Shown piece by piece: positions 21,819 through 32,549 of a stretch of 64,000 bases of DNA. A program made the position numbers and the translations under genes. Position 1 is the stretch's first letter. Each line of letters begins with the position of its first letter. The notes under the pieces were generated by a model. The model searched no databases and was not told where the DNA came from. It was given only the letters and a program-made list of their open reading frames with translations. The stretch is from Isoetes taiwanensis (taxonomy: Eukaryota; Streptophyta; Lycopodiopsida; Isoetales; Isoetaceae), in contig JAJEKV010000005.1 of NCBI GenBank assembly GCA_021234155.1, positions 21,558,089 through 21,622,088 on the forward strand, read 5' to 3'.

Positions 21819-22246
21819 TGATATGACCTCTTCTAGATCTTAGATAAATCACCTGTAAAAACCAAAGAGCTAAAAAGATAATCCAATTAGTAGGAGAAGC
21901 TCGATCCACCCAACCAGATTCATTAGCAAATCTTTATCCTGGAACAGAAAATCTTTATCCCGCTCAGACCAATAAGCTTGGCTATGGAGAATTGGAAGTA
22001 GAAGGAAAAATTAATAGAGGAAGAGAGGTAGGGCTCTGGCGGTGATTCTTTATCTCTCGTCTCCCCATGTATGTTCTTTTATAGTCTCTTGAAAGGTCCT
22101 TAAAGGTAAATTCCCTTTCCAGCCTTTTCCTTTTTGGAAAGGCACTTAGCTTTTCCTTATTAAGTCTAAGGTTGGTTCCTTGGTTAGGTGCTTGGTCTTT
22201 CAGGCTAGAGACCAGGGTCAATCTTCCATGAATTTAAATTATAACA
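21819..22246 (-). repeat. Ty3 element 5' LTR
   Basis: On the minus strand it begins TGTTATAATTT and ends GGTCATATCA next to the primer site, so it has TG...CA ends with near-matching 6-bp inverted tips. It contains GACTATAAAAGAAC (TATA-like, around 22,072-22,085), a plausible LTR promoter. The outer boundary is inferred because the second LTR is missing. Confidence 0.6.
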
Positions 22247-23049
22247 TGCTCCAAAGGTAAAGATTATAAGAACATTTATTACTTATGCTGGCTGATGTTT
22301 AATTGATGTGGATGGGACATGGGGTACCATGTTACAAGGGCTCATTCTAGTACCGGGAAGATGTCTGGAGGCAGATGTCTGGTCTAGTTTTAACTAGTTC
22401 AGGCTGGGTTTCTTTTAAATACTTCTTCTCATTGGTTTGCAGGGATGCAACTGATGTATTTGAAGATGGAAGATGCTCCTGTGGCGACTTTTTGTAAAGA
22501 TTGTGCAAGAAATCCTATGCTTGATATGGCATTCACAAGTTTGATTGTTCAGTGTTGCAGCATGCCCCATTGACGTTTGTCATAAGCAAGGTATGTTTTC
22601 TTAGGATATTACCTAGGAGAGGAACTGTTGTAACCTTAGAATCATTAAGTTTAAAGAAATATGTTGGATTGCTCATATACAGTTGACTTACTTCTTTATC
22701 TACTTGGCTAAATGCAATTGACTTACTTCTTTATCTACTTGGCTAAATGCGGGGCTATTGCACAAAAAGAAAATGTACAAAAGGAAACTTGACAGAAGTC
22801 CATTGCTAGTTGGGTGAACGTTATACACGATTAGGAAAATGTTTGGCCAGTAGACCAGACGAAATTCCATTGCCAGTTGGTTGTACTCTACCTTTTTTTG
22901 GAATCATGGATTTCCACTCGCATGGATTGCTAATGTGATTTACTACAAATATACAGACTACCATATGACAACACAGTGTGTTGCAATTGCAAAAACTTCA
23001 ACAAGGTATGATATAACTAACTTGAAAATATGTTTTCATTCACCATGCA
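22247..23049. other. intergenic, no gene seen
   Basis: Contains a direct duplication of about 40 bp (TTGACTTACTTCTTTATCTA then CTTGGCTAAATGC) around 22,682-22,750. No gene recognised. Confidence 0.5.
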
Positions 23050-23932
23050 GAACAACAGCCACAAGGCGGAGTTGTATGCCTGAGGCCACCAGTCACACTT
23101 GTTTCGGGCATTGGTCGAGCCGGTCCTTTTGTATGGGGCAGAAGTGTGGGGTCCGGTGATATCTCTCAACACCTGGAATGACCTCGAGCAGGTGCAGAAA
23201 GCCTTCTTGGCACGGGCCCTTGGGGTAAAGTCCACAGTTCCATACCAGATCCTACTCCAGAAGACAGGTTTTCTACCCCTTCAACGAGCTGCATTGGAAC
23301 GCCATATCATTTACTTCCAGAAGGTGGTCGCTATGGGTGATACACGTTTGCCCAACCTTGCTTTAACCATGGCGATGGGTTCCCAATGCCTGAAAACCTG
23401 CTGGAAGGACAAGCAAGCTCAGTGGTTCTCACGCTGGGGTGTACCGGCAAACAGATGCGTACATATAAGGATAAAGAAAGATCACAAGGCCCTTAAGTTG
23501 TACCTAGATGCTACTTTCCTTCGCAAACTCTAGGATGCAGATGCTCTGACGCACGTTAAGCTGGCACACTATCAGCAGCAAGTCAATCCTAGGCTCACGA
23601 GAGGCCCACACCAGTACTTGTACACCCAGTTGCCCATGAAGAAGCGCAGACTGATAGCTTCCATTCGCATGGGTGCACATCACCTCCGCATTGAGACAGG
23701 ATGTTGGGCTCGGGAAGCACGGGAGCAAAGGCTTTGCCAGTGTTGCCACCAGGGCGCCATTGAGGATGAATGCCATGCCCTCCAAATCTGCCCAGCTCCA
23801 ACTGTTGCATGAGTTATTGAATACGGCATCAGTGGGTTTGTTGGGGTCATACCTACAGGAGGTTATGGATGCACGAACTCAGTTGTGTGCTCCGGGACGG
23901 TATTGAACTGTCCTATACATTTGTACAGTACT

Positions 23933-23999
23933 TATTACTGCTAAGGTTTTTCCCTCGAAAACCCTTCGGGGCGGGGGTTTTTTAATCCTGTCAGTAATA
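23933..23999 (+). other. LINE 3' UTR conserved stem-loop, copy 1
   Basis: Outer stem TATTACTG/CAGTAATA; inner part TTTTTCCCTCGAAAACCC, loop TTCGG, then GGGGGTTTTTTAATCC. The same layout recurs on the minus strand at 54,394-54,462 and 54,768-54,852 with a different but still paired outer stem. Likely the RNA structure recognised by the LINE reverse transcriptase, by analogy with other LINEs. Confidence 0.6.
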
Positions 24000-24063
24000 T
24001 GCTTGCTGCTCTCTCTTTGTTTGGGTCACATAGGCCAATCGGTCTCCGTGGACACTAAAAAAC

Positions 24064-24108
24064 CTATTCTATTCTATTCTATTCTATTCTATTCTATTCT
24101 ATTCCATT
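24064..24108 (+). repeat. (CTATT)n LINE tail
   Basis: About nine CTATT units directly after the LINE 3' UTR. Confidence 0.85.
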
Positions 24109-25138
24109 TAGGTAGGCTAATATGGAATGTGGCATAACCCCTACTATGGTTGGGGTTTAGCCATCCCCATGCCTACAGCTAACTAAATTGGTGTTATGCC
24201 CATATCCCATAGTAGGGGGTAGGTTTTTTTTTATTATGATTATGCTTAAGCATGCTCCACCTTTTCTAAGTCTGGGAGTATATTGAAAATTGAGCACTAG
24301 ACATGCACATGGTGTATAGCATAGAACCTATACAAAGTATACCATGGTGTGGCCATATGGGTTGTTTAAGCAAGTTTTTATACTATGATAATGCTTAAAG
24401 TTCCATCTTCCCAAAACTTGGGGAGTTTTTGAAACCGTGCACTTGACTCTTAATAAATGAAGCCAACTGGAAAATGAACCTTGATCGCTTCCAGACCAAC
24501 AACAGACTCATGGATATCAAATGTTATGTGGGCTACATTTTTGTGCTTCTTCAGATCTTGTCTTTATGCAACATCAACTAATTGTTGGATATTTATTAGT
24601 TATTGGTGCTGCTATGGTCCAATAGATAATTGGTGATTTTATCTGCTATGGTGATAAGTGAGATTAGATCTAAGACTGGTCCAAAAAATAGGTCCAACCG
24701 TCTGAACACCTCCATTAAAAGAGGTTGCCAATATCACTCTGTAGTGAAGCATTAAGATCTGAATCTGAATATTGCACTCAATCTCGTATCATCAGGTTTT
24801 CAATCGCCACCATTTCTATAGTTTAAAAGCAGCTAGAGGATGATAAAGTCATCACTAGACCAATCCTAACAGCTAGAGTATGACACAATTAAACAAGTGG
24901 GTTTTGTGAATGCTCTATTTAGGTTTATCTCCATCAAAAATCTTAGATGCATATATCAAAGTCGTGTGAGAAACACATGCAAGAAGAGATGCTAGTTTTT
25001 TATACAGACTGTGAAGTAGAGACATGGCTCGCATAAACATTAAAGTAAATTGGCAGTTTGGTATGAGATGATAGCTAACATAGTAGTTACCTTACCTAAT
25101 GCATAATTCATTGCAATCCATTCTTATGCTATTGTATA
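24109..25138. other. intergenic with a small inverted repeat
   Basis: ATAACCCCTACTATGG at 24,134-24,149 pairs with CCATAGTAGGGGGT at 24,207-24,220, a possible miniature element. No gene is seen in the rest. Confidence 0.5.
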
Positions 25139-25782
25139 CTAAAAAAATTTCCGATCCTCTACTTGTTCTATCTGACCCAAATAACCATAAAGCTTCATCA
25201 GGGTACTAAGCACAGACAGAATCTGCAACAATACTTGTGTTTTTCATTGTTTGTAAAAAGTCACGTGCTTCATTCAATAACCTACCCTCCACAAGTGCAT
25301 TAGAGAAAGCACCATTTGACATTATTTCATTTTCTACGTAAACACCAATAAGACACTTTATCGTTGAGACATCTGTCATGCATCTAGATCCTATCATTCT
25401 TTTATACCATAGCTTTGCTTCATCCAAACATCCATTATGTTCACGAATATGGATCATTGTATTAAAAGTGATGGACCATCCTAGTCTCGCCATTATCATG
25501 AGACTCCTAAATGCATCCTCGGCTGCCTTTATATCACCTGCCATTCTATACAAATTGATCACAGTACTCATTGTCACCTCATCAGCAACCAAATGGCGTG
25601 TCGTCATATAATCATACCAAGACATGGCCTTAGTTATTAATTCTTCCCTTCCATAGACATTAATTAAAGTGCTATATGTGATATTACCTGAAAAAAGATT
25701 ATTTTTGAACATCTGTTCTAATTTCTGCTATTTTTTAGCTCTGCCAAGAATTTTAATGAGAACATTGTGATGATACAAATTT
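25139..25782 (-). pseudogene. P-class PPR protein fragment
   Basis: The frame 25,712-25,206 reads ITYSTLINVYGREELITKAM SWY, VTMSTVINLYRMAGDIKAAE DAF, ITFNTMIHIREHNGCLDEAK and so on: tandem 35-residue P-type PPR units. The same frame continues upstream with NLYHHNVLIKILGRAKK, a TAG and QKLEQMF. Downstream, after DSVCA and a stop, a shifted frame reads VLSTLMKLYGYLGQIEQVED. So the homologous region is longer than the open frame and is broken by a nonsense codon and a frameshift. No start or transit peptide is present. Such proteins process organelle RNA; this is a fragment of one. Confidence 0.75.
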
Positions 25783-27345
25783 AGCCTCGAAATTACTTAT
25801 CCTTCAAAGCTTTTTATGTCTTAATTGACCTTTGATTTGTTGTTTTCTGTTTTATTTATTGCGTTAGTGTCAAGTACCAGAGTGCGTGTCACTACTTCAT
25901 AATGGGTATAAAAGTCTATGTTACAAAACATTTATATGCACTCGAACCTATATAGAGGTGCTCACACATGGTTTTGCAGGAACTCTTCACAATGGAGCAC
26001 AACCACTGACAAAAGGAAGATGACCCAATCCTCCTTGAGTTTTGGAACATGCAAAAAATAAGACAACATCAGCGCAAAGAAGGGTATCTGCATTCCTGCA
26101 ATAGTATAACCTCATTCGAGTCTGTCCAAAGATAGTGATCAACCATGCAAAACGATTGATATGAATGAAAAAGAAAGCCAACTGCCTCTTGGCCCGTATC
26201 TCCACACTAGATCAGCAACAACTACCACCACCACACAAAGCACCATACAGGAGCAGATACAAATAGAGCACCACACAAGAGCGGACAGAGCCACCACATC
26301 TATGCATATATCACACATGAACGGGTGCAGATGCCACATCCCACGCACATCACATAGGATCAAGTGCAGGCATCACACCCATGGACATGCCACATACCAC
26401 ACGTAGAATGAACATTTTGTTTCCTAATTTTCATCCTAATATTCTTACTACACTTTTGTATAATTTTGTGTCTCCACAAGGGTACCTTTAATAGATGGTT
26501 TGCAAGATGGGTGGTGCCTACAGCTTCCACAACCCAATTCGAGTCGCACATGACCTGGCTTTGAGATAAGTTGTTCCATCCTAAAGTTTCAGTACTTTGG
26601 TGGCAGGTTATCCATAGATGTCTGCATCTTAATGCCTTTTGGCATTGTTATGATCAAGTCACCATAGAAACCGTCATCAGAAAGGGTATTAGCAAGCTTT
26701 CCAATGAGTCTGTACCACTAAGAATTGCCGCCGATTATAGAAGCTATCGCAAAAAGTGAATTGCAGTCAAAACTCTAACCCACAAGAAGCTAGATCTGAG
26801 AGAAGTTGTTTCTCCTTCAAAACAGTTGAATCATCCAAAAATTTAGAGACTATATTCAAGAGGATGGATGAGCTTTCCAATTAGCTCAAAATCACCAAAA
26901 ACCGTCACTAGATGGAGGAGTTATAGCAAAAAGAAAATTGCAACCAAAACCCTATCTCTCCAAGAAGGGACCGGGACTATGAAGTTTCCTCCCCCCCAAC
27001 AACAACAAACAAAAAGGGGGGGGTAAAAGGGAGGGAGAGATGGGGAGATGGGGAGCTAGAGCACCAGCAAATTTAGATATTATTTGGAAAGAGGATGTGA
27101 CGAACCCAGAAACATCCAAATCTGCCACCAACAGCGATAGCAGGGAGAGAGGCTAAGAGGAAATTGAGAGGATGGAAAGGAGAAAAGATCTAGCAAGAAA
27201 ATTGTGGAGCTAAAGGAGCTCAAGAGAACGCCCATGACTGGAGATGAGAGAAGAGGCAGTATAAATAGGAGATGCATGGAAGGGCGTCCCCATCAAAAGA
27301 ATGTCGGTTCTATTGCAATACCGTGACATTTCCTAGAGCAAACGA
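25783..27345. other. intergenic, no gene seen
   Basis: Low-complexity CA/CCA-rich frames near 26,160-26,400 and a G/A-rich stretch with C- and G-runs near 26,990-27,050. No convincing coding sequence. Confidence 0.45.
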
Positions 27346-27349
27346 TCTT

Positions 27350-28101
27350 ATGGATCACTCGCAAGGAGCTAAGTATTCTTCAAAAATAGGTCTTCGTTGT
27401 TTGGGTATCATCGAATAAAAATTAAAGAAGAGAATATCCATATATCGGGTTTTAGGATTAGGTATGGACATTGTAAATTCGTTGAAATGCCATTTGGATT
27501 AACAAATACTCATGCAACTTTTATGAGGTTGACGATTGATGTCTTTTGCAAATTTCTAGAAGATTTTATCATCATTTTTCTTTGATGACATCCTCAGATA
27601 TAGAAAAACTCTGAAAGAACATGAACATCATCTCATAGCCTTGCAGAATTGAGGCGGCATATGCTTTTTGCTAACTTCTCAAAGTGTAAATTTGCTACAA
27701 TAGAGATTGAATATTTAAAGCATCTTATCTCTGCGGATGGAATATCAACTGATCCAGCTAAAATCGCCGTTATGGAATGGCCAGCCCCCAAGAACGTTTT
27801 TGAAGTTAGAAATTCCTGTGGGTTGGAGGGACATTACAGGAAGTTTGTCAAGGACTTTGCAAAGATGGCAACGCCTTTAATCGATCTTACCAAACATGAA
27901 AAAGTTAGGGATTGGGCTAAGCATTGGCAAGATAAGGTTCAATTAATATTTGATAAATTAAAGGAAGCATTATTCATGAAACTTATTCTTACATTGTCGG
28001 ATCTACGAAAAGACAAGTGGATGGCAACAGATATGAGTAGAATAGCTATAGATTGTGTTTTAATGCAAGAATGCAGCCTCATCTTGCTAGTTTCGAGTTA
28101 G
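27350..28101 (+). pseudogene. Ty3-type pol fragment (RT to RNase H border)
   Basis: Pieces in order: KYSSKIGLR (one frame), GYHRIKIKEENIHISGFRIR YGH with FVEMPFGLTNTHATFMRL (27,397 onward), then FFDDILRYRKTLKEHEHHL after a shift near 27,575 (catalytic F-x-D-D). The frame 27,649-28,101 follows with FSKCKFATIEIEYLKHLISA DGI, WPAPKNVFEVRNS, GHYRKFVKDFAKMATPLIDL TK and LILTLSDL, the thumb, connection and start of RNase H. Frameshifts make it inactive. No LTR or primer site was found nearby, so it is an isolated internal fragment and not part of the minus-strand element at 19-22 kb. Confidence 0.85.
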
Positions 28102-29237
28102 TAGCCGACCCTTATTGTTGCGACAACATAACTTGAAGGCCAAAAAAACATTCCCATGATACGCCATGCAGGTTAAAGCAGGTTACCATGGCACTATTGG
28201 CAAAGAAGAAATATTTGAGGTATATTCTAGCATATCCAAGACCCTTTAGGGCGACCCAAAATCTTGTTGTTCACTTTATTTTTATGCACTCTCAACTATA
28301 TCATGGACATATCTTGAAGTTTTATCAGGAGTGAAGTATCACGGCCATAACTTGAAGTGTGTGGATATTTGTCATGGCCATAACTTAAAGTGTTAGATAT
28401 TTATCAACAAGGTTCATCATCTTACTTTTCAGGCAAAGATTAAGTAGATACCTTACTAGAGAGCTATGTTAGAACGTATTGGATGTACGGTAGTGTAGAC
28501 TAGATTACCAAAGTTATAACAAGTTATATTTGTTCTATATAGTGCCAAAGGATGTTCCTCTCCTCTTCCATTGTTGCTTTGGGGGACAACATACTCTAAG
28601 AAGGCCATGATGTGATTGGCATCTTGGAAAGGCCTTTTTCTTTATCAATGGTCATGCCTTACAACCTTTATGGTAGATTACATACATCTCAAATGGTTTT
28701 TCTAAATAGTAAAGTTCGGTTACCTGCAATTCAGGCCTCTTGCCCAACCATGCTATGCCATGTGGCAATAATTCTAAACAAGAATGTTACTGAAACCTAG
28801 ATTTTTACTCCATGTTCTGACGTTTTATTCGGGATTTTGCTGTTTTACTCAACGTTTTTGAATATTTTAACATAGATTTTCTGCTGAATTGCAGGTAACC
28901 AAACTTCAAGTTTCAAAATTTTTCTTGTACTTGCAATTCTGTTGTGTCAGATGTGCCTCCACGCTAATGCGCGTCAGCACATCTTCCACAGTAGAATTTC
29001 AAAGTAGAAGGAAATTCTTGTATACAACAAGAGTCTCCACAAAGTGCATATACATCATTTTATGAACATTATATGCAATACCTACAACTTTCCAATAAAG
29101 ACAGCAAATAAATGTTCATGGTGTGTATATATGTGGAATGGATCAAGTTCAACATGAACACAAAACAACCTCACAACAAGGGAGGGCTTATCACAGAATC
29201 AAAAGCAAAAAATAAACTGCGAATGTAACAGCCGTCA
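28102..29237. other. intergenic, 3' flank of the NHL-like gene
   Basis: No gene seen. The 3' UTR of the minus-strand NHL-like gene should occupy the last few hundred bases. Confidence 0.45.
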
Positions 29238-29888
29238 TCACCAACAAAAGCGTTTCAACCTGCAGCTCTTCTCAACAGAAGAGCCCGATTTGGGAACTTT
29301 GAGATCACACTTGACAGTCACAACCATACGAGGAAGCTTCAACGCCCCAACCTTCAATCTAAACTTCACCTTGGTTTCGCTGTCCAGATCAACACTGTTA
29401 GAAGACAACTCGCGCTTAAGATTTGAAGCAGAACTCTGGCTAAGCTGAACATTACTTCCAGAAATGCGTCCATTCACAAGAGTAGTATTGCGATGGCCCT
29501 GGAAAAAGGCAGGGATAGTGCCACGGCCCAGTTCAGTGCCTTGATACCAGATAATGGATCTGATGGAGTGGTAATAAATGCTGATTTTTTTGTTAGGGTT
29601 GCGGGCAAGAAGGGTGTAAGAGATGTCGGAATTGGCAGTGGATTGGGAAGCGTCAACGGAGAGAGTGTGGATACGGATATCTTGAACGCCATAGTGGAGG
29701 AGTTTGGGCTTGAGAAGAAGCCAGACAAGCAAGGCGGCTATGGCCACGGTGAGTATGAGAGTAATGAGAGTGTAGAGAAGGCAGAGGAAGCAGGATCTTT
29801 TTTTTGTTCGTTTGCGATGCACAGCCGGGGCCGGCAGAGCCCCCCCTCCTCCCTTCCCCTTCCCCTTCTTGCTCTTATGCCCCTGCCT
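29238..29888 (-). CDS. NDR1/HIN1-like (NHL) LEA_2 membrane protein
   Basis: The frame is open from 30,029, but the Met at 29,888 (MRQGHKSKKGKGKGGGGALP) is the best start: what follows has the family layout of a basic, Gly-rich cytosolic N-terminus, one transmembrane helix (FLCLLYTLITLILTVAIAAL LVWLLL) and a LEA_2 beta-sandwich of about 150 residues. The sandwich holds YGVQDIRIHTLSVD, SDISYTLLARNPNKKISIYY, IPAFFQGHRNTT, VKFRLKVGALKLPRMVVTVK CDLKV and a C-terminal Cys pair. The NPNKKISIYY block is diagnostic of NHL proteins, usually 200-260 residues; this start gives 216. They sit at the plasma membrane or plasmodesmata and are linked to defence and stress signalling. It is a single exon, intact, with no close neighbour gene. 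The 184-residue frame on the other strand is its shadow. Confidence 0.85.
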   Translation of the reverse strand, partial: RQGHKSKKGKGKGGGGALPAPAVHRKRTKKRSCFLCLLYTLITLILTVAIAALLVWLLLKPKLLHYGVQDIRIHTLSVDASQSTANSDISYTLLARNPNKKISIYYHSIRSIIWYQGTELGRGTIPAFFQGHRNTTLVNGRISGSNVQLSQSSASNLKRELSSNSVDLDSETKVKFRLKVGALKLPRMVVTVKCDLKVPKSGSSVEKSCRLKRFCW

Positions 29889-30029
29889 CATTTGGATGCA
29901 CCCGTTCTGCCATTGCTTGCCTCCCCTCACAGATTTTTCAGTTTTAAATCTGCAGATCCACCACTGGATCACATCCAGAACAAACCAAGTCGAAATTGTT
30001 CGCTGCGTGCTGAAAACCAAAGCCTGCAA

Positions 30030-30203
30030 ATTGCTGGTTGTGACTAAGTAGTGAGGGATCAGACATATATATCTCTGATAAAGTTTCTGAAGATTCCTCT
30101 GAATATTTCTTTGAAGATACGAAGAAGGTAGATATGTACGCCTAAGAGCGTAGGCTAAAATGACGTGGGTAATGTAGCTTCCTCGAAGGTCCGAATTATG
30201 TTA
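30030..30203. other. 5' flank of the NHL-like gene
   Basis: Short upstream region of the minus-strand NHL-like gene; no promoter element could be chosen with confidence. Confidence 0.4.
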
Positions 30204-30312
30204 GGGGTAATGTTCGGCCAGAGGCCATTACGCGGGGTAAGGCCACCTGGCGAGCCCGGAGGGCGAGCCAGTGGCCGCACCCCGCGTAATGGCCTCTGGC
30301 CGAACATTCCCC
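30204..30312. repeat. near-perfect GC-rich palindrome, 109 bp
   Basis: Two arms of about 47 nt pair almost without error; the core AATGTTCGGCCAGAGGCCAT then TACGCGGGGT is matched perfectly over 30 bp. The loop is about 15 nt. It can extrude as a cruciform or fold as RNA. It looks like a foldback miniature element and directly abuts the left end of the terminal-inverted-repeat element at 30,314. Confidence 0.85.
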
Positions 30313-30313
30313 C

Positions 30314-31278
30314 ACGAAATGTTAGGGGTAGGCCACATTTCGCACGTGTGGCCGAATTTTTGGCTATGGCGAGGTCGGCTATGGCGCTCCCTTAGGCGCT
30401 TAGCTTCCTCGTCGACTTTTTTGCTTAGTGGAGCATCTTTTTGTGTTTTGCGGAGCGTCTGGTGCTGATTTTGGCGGTAGCGCCTCGATTTTGGAGTGGC
30501 GCCAGCATCATTTCAGTGGCGCCAGCATCATCTTCAGGTAAAATCACAACTTCTTGTTATTTTTCCATGTTTCTACTTGAATATTACTGATCCGTGTGCT
30601 TTTTTTACAGTTCTGTCGGTTGGAGTAACATGCAAGGCTATCCCGACCTTTCTTTCTTGCTTCTGTGCTTTCTTGCAAGCCTATCCCGAACTTTCTTTCT
30701 TGCTTCTGTGCTTTTTTGTTTTTTTTTTTTCTTTCTTTCTTTTTCGTGCTTTCAATGGCTTTCTTCGCCATTAGTGTTTTTAGGTTTCTTTGGGCGGCCT
30801 AAGTCAGAACCGAGTTTAGTTTGGTTTCGATTGTAACCGCTCGGGATTTTCTTTGGCTTATTTTGGTTTCGATTGCATTGCTCGGATTTTCTTTGGCATA
30901 CGGGCTTTTCTCCCTGCGGCTCTGGATTTTCTCTTTGGCATCGGAGTCTTTTCTCCTGCGGTGTTTGAGATTTGACCAATTGTTTGTGCCCTGTAGTTTG
31001 AGTTCGACCAGTCCGTTGGAGTCTCCGTTGGAGGCATTTTCCTTTGCACAGAGCTCCATACTTTATGGCTTATTTGCATTTTATATTTGCACAAAGCTTC
31101 ATATTTTGGGGCGTTCTTTGCCTTTTCGGTTTGCATAGAGGAAATTTTTGAGCCAGATGGCACTAGCTAGGACAGCTGGCACTAGCACCCTGCCAGGTGT
31201 CACAGGAAACTCAGAGAAAATTATAGGATGTAAAACAGATGATAATAACAAGAAATGTGGCCTACCCTAACATTTCGT
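30314..31278. mobile_element. terminal-inverted-repeat DNA element, no transposase
   Basis: The left end ACGAAATGTTAGGGGTAGGC then CACATTTC (30,314-30,342) is repeated inverted at 31,252-31,278 with one base missing. The 0.97-kb interior has no coding sequence I recognise. It includes a duplication of about 45 bp (CTATCCCGA then CTTTCTTTCTTGCTTCTGTG, near 30,640-30,712) and another (TTTTGGTTTCGATTG... near 30,820-30,895). No clear target duplication was found, so the superfamily is not assigned. Confidence 0.6.
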
Positions 31279-31444
31279 ACCGTTACATTGCATGCATGCC
31301 ACCCATTCTTTGCTTGGACACCGCTTCAAATTGGCAACGTAGGAAGACGAGTAAAGTGAAATTGCATTTCACTATCTCTAGCGCTACTAGAAAATGAGTT
31401 CCGCTTTTCTTTTTTCTTGGCTTGGGGGTTCCTGTTTGGACTAT

Positions 31445-31583
31445 GTAATCTACGGCAGGGAGGGCATTCCGCCCCGTAGGGTCTCGAGGCTGCGCACAAG
31501 CGGCGGAGCCGTGAGTGCCGCCGAGGTTGGCTGCACCGCCAAAAGGCCTTGCGAGGACGGATTGCCCCCCTGCCATCGATTAC
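31445..31583. repeat. GC-rich inverted repeat, 139 bp
   Basis: GTAATCTACGGCAGGGAGGG then CATTCCG pairs with CGGATTGCCCCCCTGCCATC then GATTAC (arms about 26 nt). The interior is GC-rich and can form more stems. It resembles a miniature foldback element; no coding role is seen. Confidence 0.65.
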
Positions 31584-32480
31584 GGGACGTAATAAACTTA
31601 AGGTTCAGATTAGGAACAAAGATATCTGCTGCGGCTATGGCAGTCCCCTTTCTACCAAGATTTAGCTCTCATTTGCCGTAACTTCTGGGAAAATGATAAG
31701 AAATCTGTGCGGAAAGTAGAGGAAACAGATGATAGCTCTGTCATAGTGACAAAACAGAGCAGAAGAAGCATGTTTTGCGCCGATATGATCTATGGAAGAC
31801 GGATTATGCAGTCGAATTATAGATTATGTATTATAGATCATCAAAAGAGAGCAGAACAAGCATTGATCTATGGAAACAGAACCGAGTTGAGCCGAGTTGA
31901 ACATCCAAGCTAAGCAAACGGACTTCGAACTATGGAAACTCTGCTATGGAAACTCTGCCGAGAAGAGTGCTGCAGAGGAAACAAAGGATAACGACGCCGC
32001 TATGCAATAGCGGCAGAGACATTATGTGTTGGGTGCTTTTTTGCTTAACCTACCCAACTTTTTGAAGTTATAGCACCTTACCAAATTAACGAGCACGGAC
32101 GGGCTCGGACGGGCTCATGACAGGCTCGTGACGGGCTCATGACGGGCTCATGACGGGCTCTAACGGGCTCGGACGGGCTCATGATGGGTTCTCGACGGCT
32201 TCAATTAGACGGTCATCATCATAGAATTTTCGCAACAAAGATCATAGAATTCGACGGTCATCATCATTCGAGCTCTTGAACAAACTTATCTCCCAAGCTT
32301 TGTGTATTTGTACTATGTTTTTCTTCCTTTGCAATTCCGGCAGCTCTTTTGCAACTATACCATGAGTTCTCCCCAGGCGCCAGAGGTATCGCATTTTTTG
32401 CTATCTTTTTTTAGAAAATGTTTGTGCTTCAGCAAATTTATAACGCAAAGTACTCAAATGTAAGTGGTTTTTTGTTTTAT
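31584..32480. other. intergenic with an 11-12 bp minisatellite
   Basis: Around 32,095-32,195 the unit ATGACGGGCTC/GGACGGGCTC is repeated about eight times. The rest, with repeated GAACAG/GCCGAG motifs near 31,850-31,970, shows no gene. Confidence 0.6.
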
Positions 32481-32549
32481 TATATTTCAAATTGAAGCCG
32501 GCAAAAAGAACACAAGATGAATTTCTTTGAGTTTCGGAAAGTGGAGTCG

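Larger units (their letters stand above)
19181..22246 (-). mobile_element. Ty3-type LTR retrotransposon, 3'-truncated
   Basis: Minus-strand order: LTR (about 22,246-21,819), primer-binding site, gag, protease, RT. RNase H, integrase and the second LTR are missing. The protein match stops around VKELHFFVQ...YYRRFVKDFAKITLP (about 19,300), the RT/RNase H border. Past that point lies a short unassigned stretch (PMKLDYRNDPSFVVPFNL) and then the Rep-like copy 2. Frameshifts occur in gag and RT. Confidence 0.75.
23050..24108 (+). mobile_element. 5'-truncated LINE, C-terminal ORF2 plus 3' UTR and tail
   Basis: Protein pieces: LFRALVEPVLLYGAEVWGPV (the YGAEVW block that follows RT in LINE ORF2), then ALGVKSTVPYQILLQKTGFL and on to a stop at 23,531-23,533. 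After that stop the frame shifts to KKRRLIASIRMGAHHLRIET and a C-terminal zinc-knuckle-like block RLCQCCHQGAIEDECHALQI CP (C-x2-C-x7-H-x4-C type). The 3' UTR has a conserved stem-loop (23,933-23,999) and ends in (CTATT)n at 24,064-24,108. A 5'-truncated body with a short simple-repeat tail fits target-primed insertion of an RTE/L1-like LINE. It is inactive: no endonuclease, no RT core, internal stops. Confidence 0.75.

Noticed and set aside
26161-26406. His/Thr-rich frame
   Set aside because: CACCACA-type low-complexity sequence with an equally long opposite frame.
28612-28800. 62-residue plus-strand frame
   Set aside because: No motif, no codon-use support and no neighbouring exon.
29493-30047. 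184-residue plus-strand frame opposite the NHL-like gene
   Set aside because: It is the antisense shadow of the well-supported LEA_2 frame and has no domain of its own.
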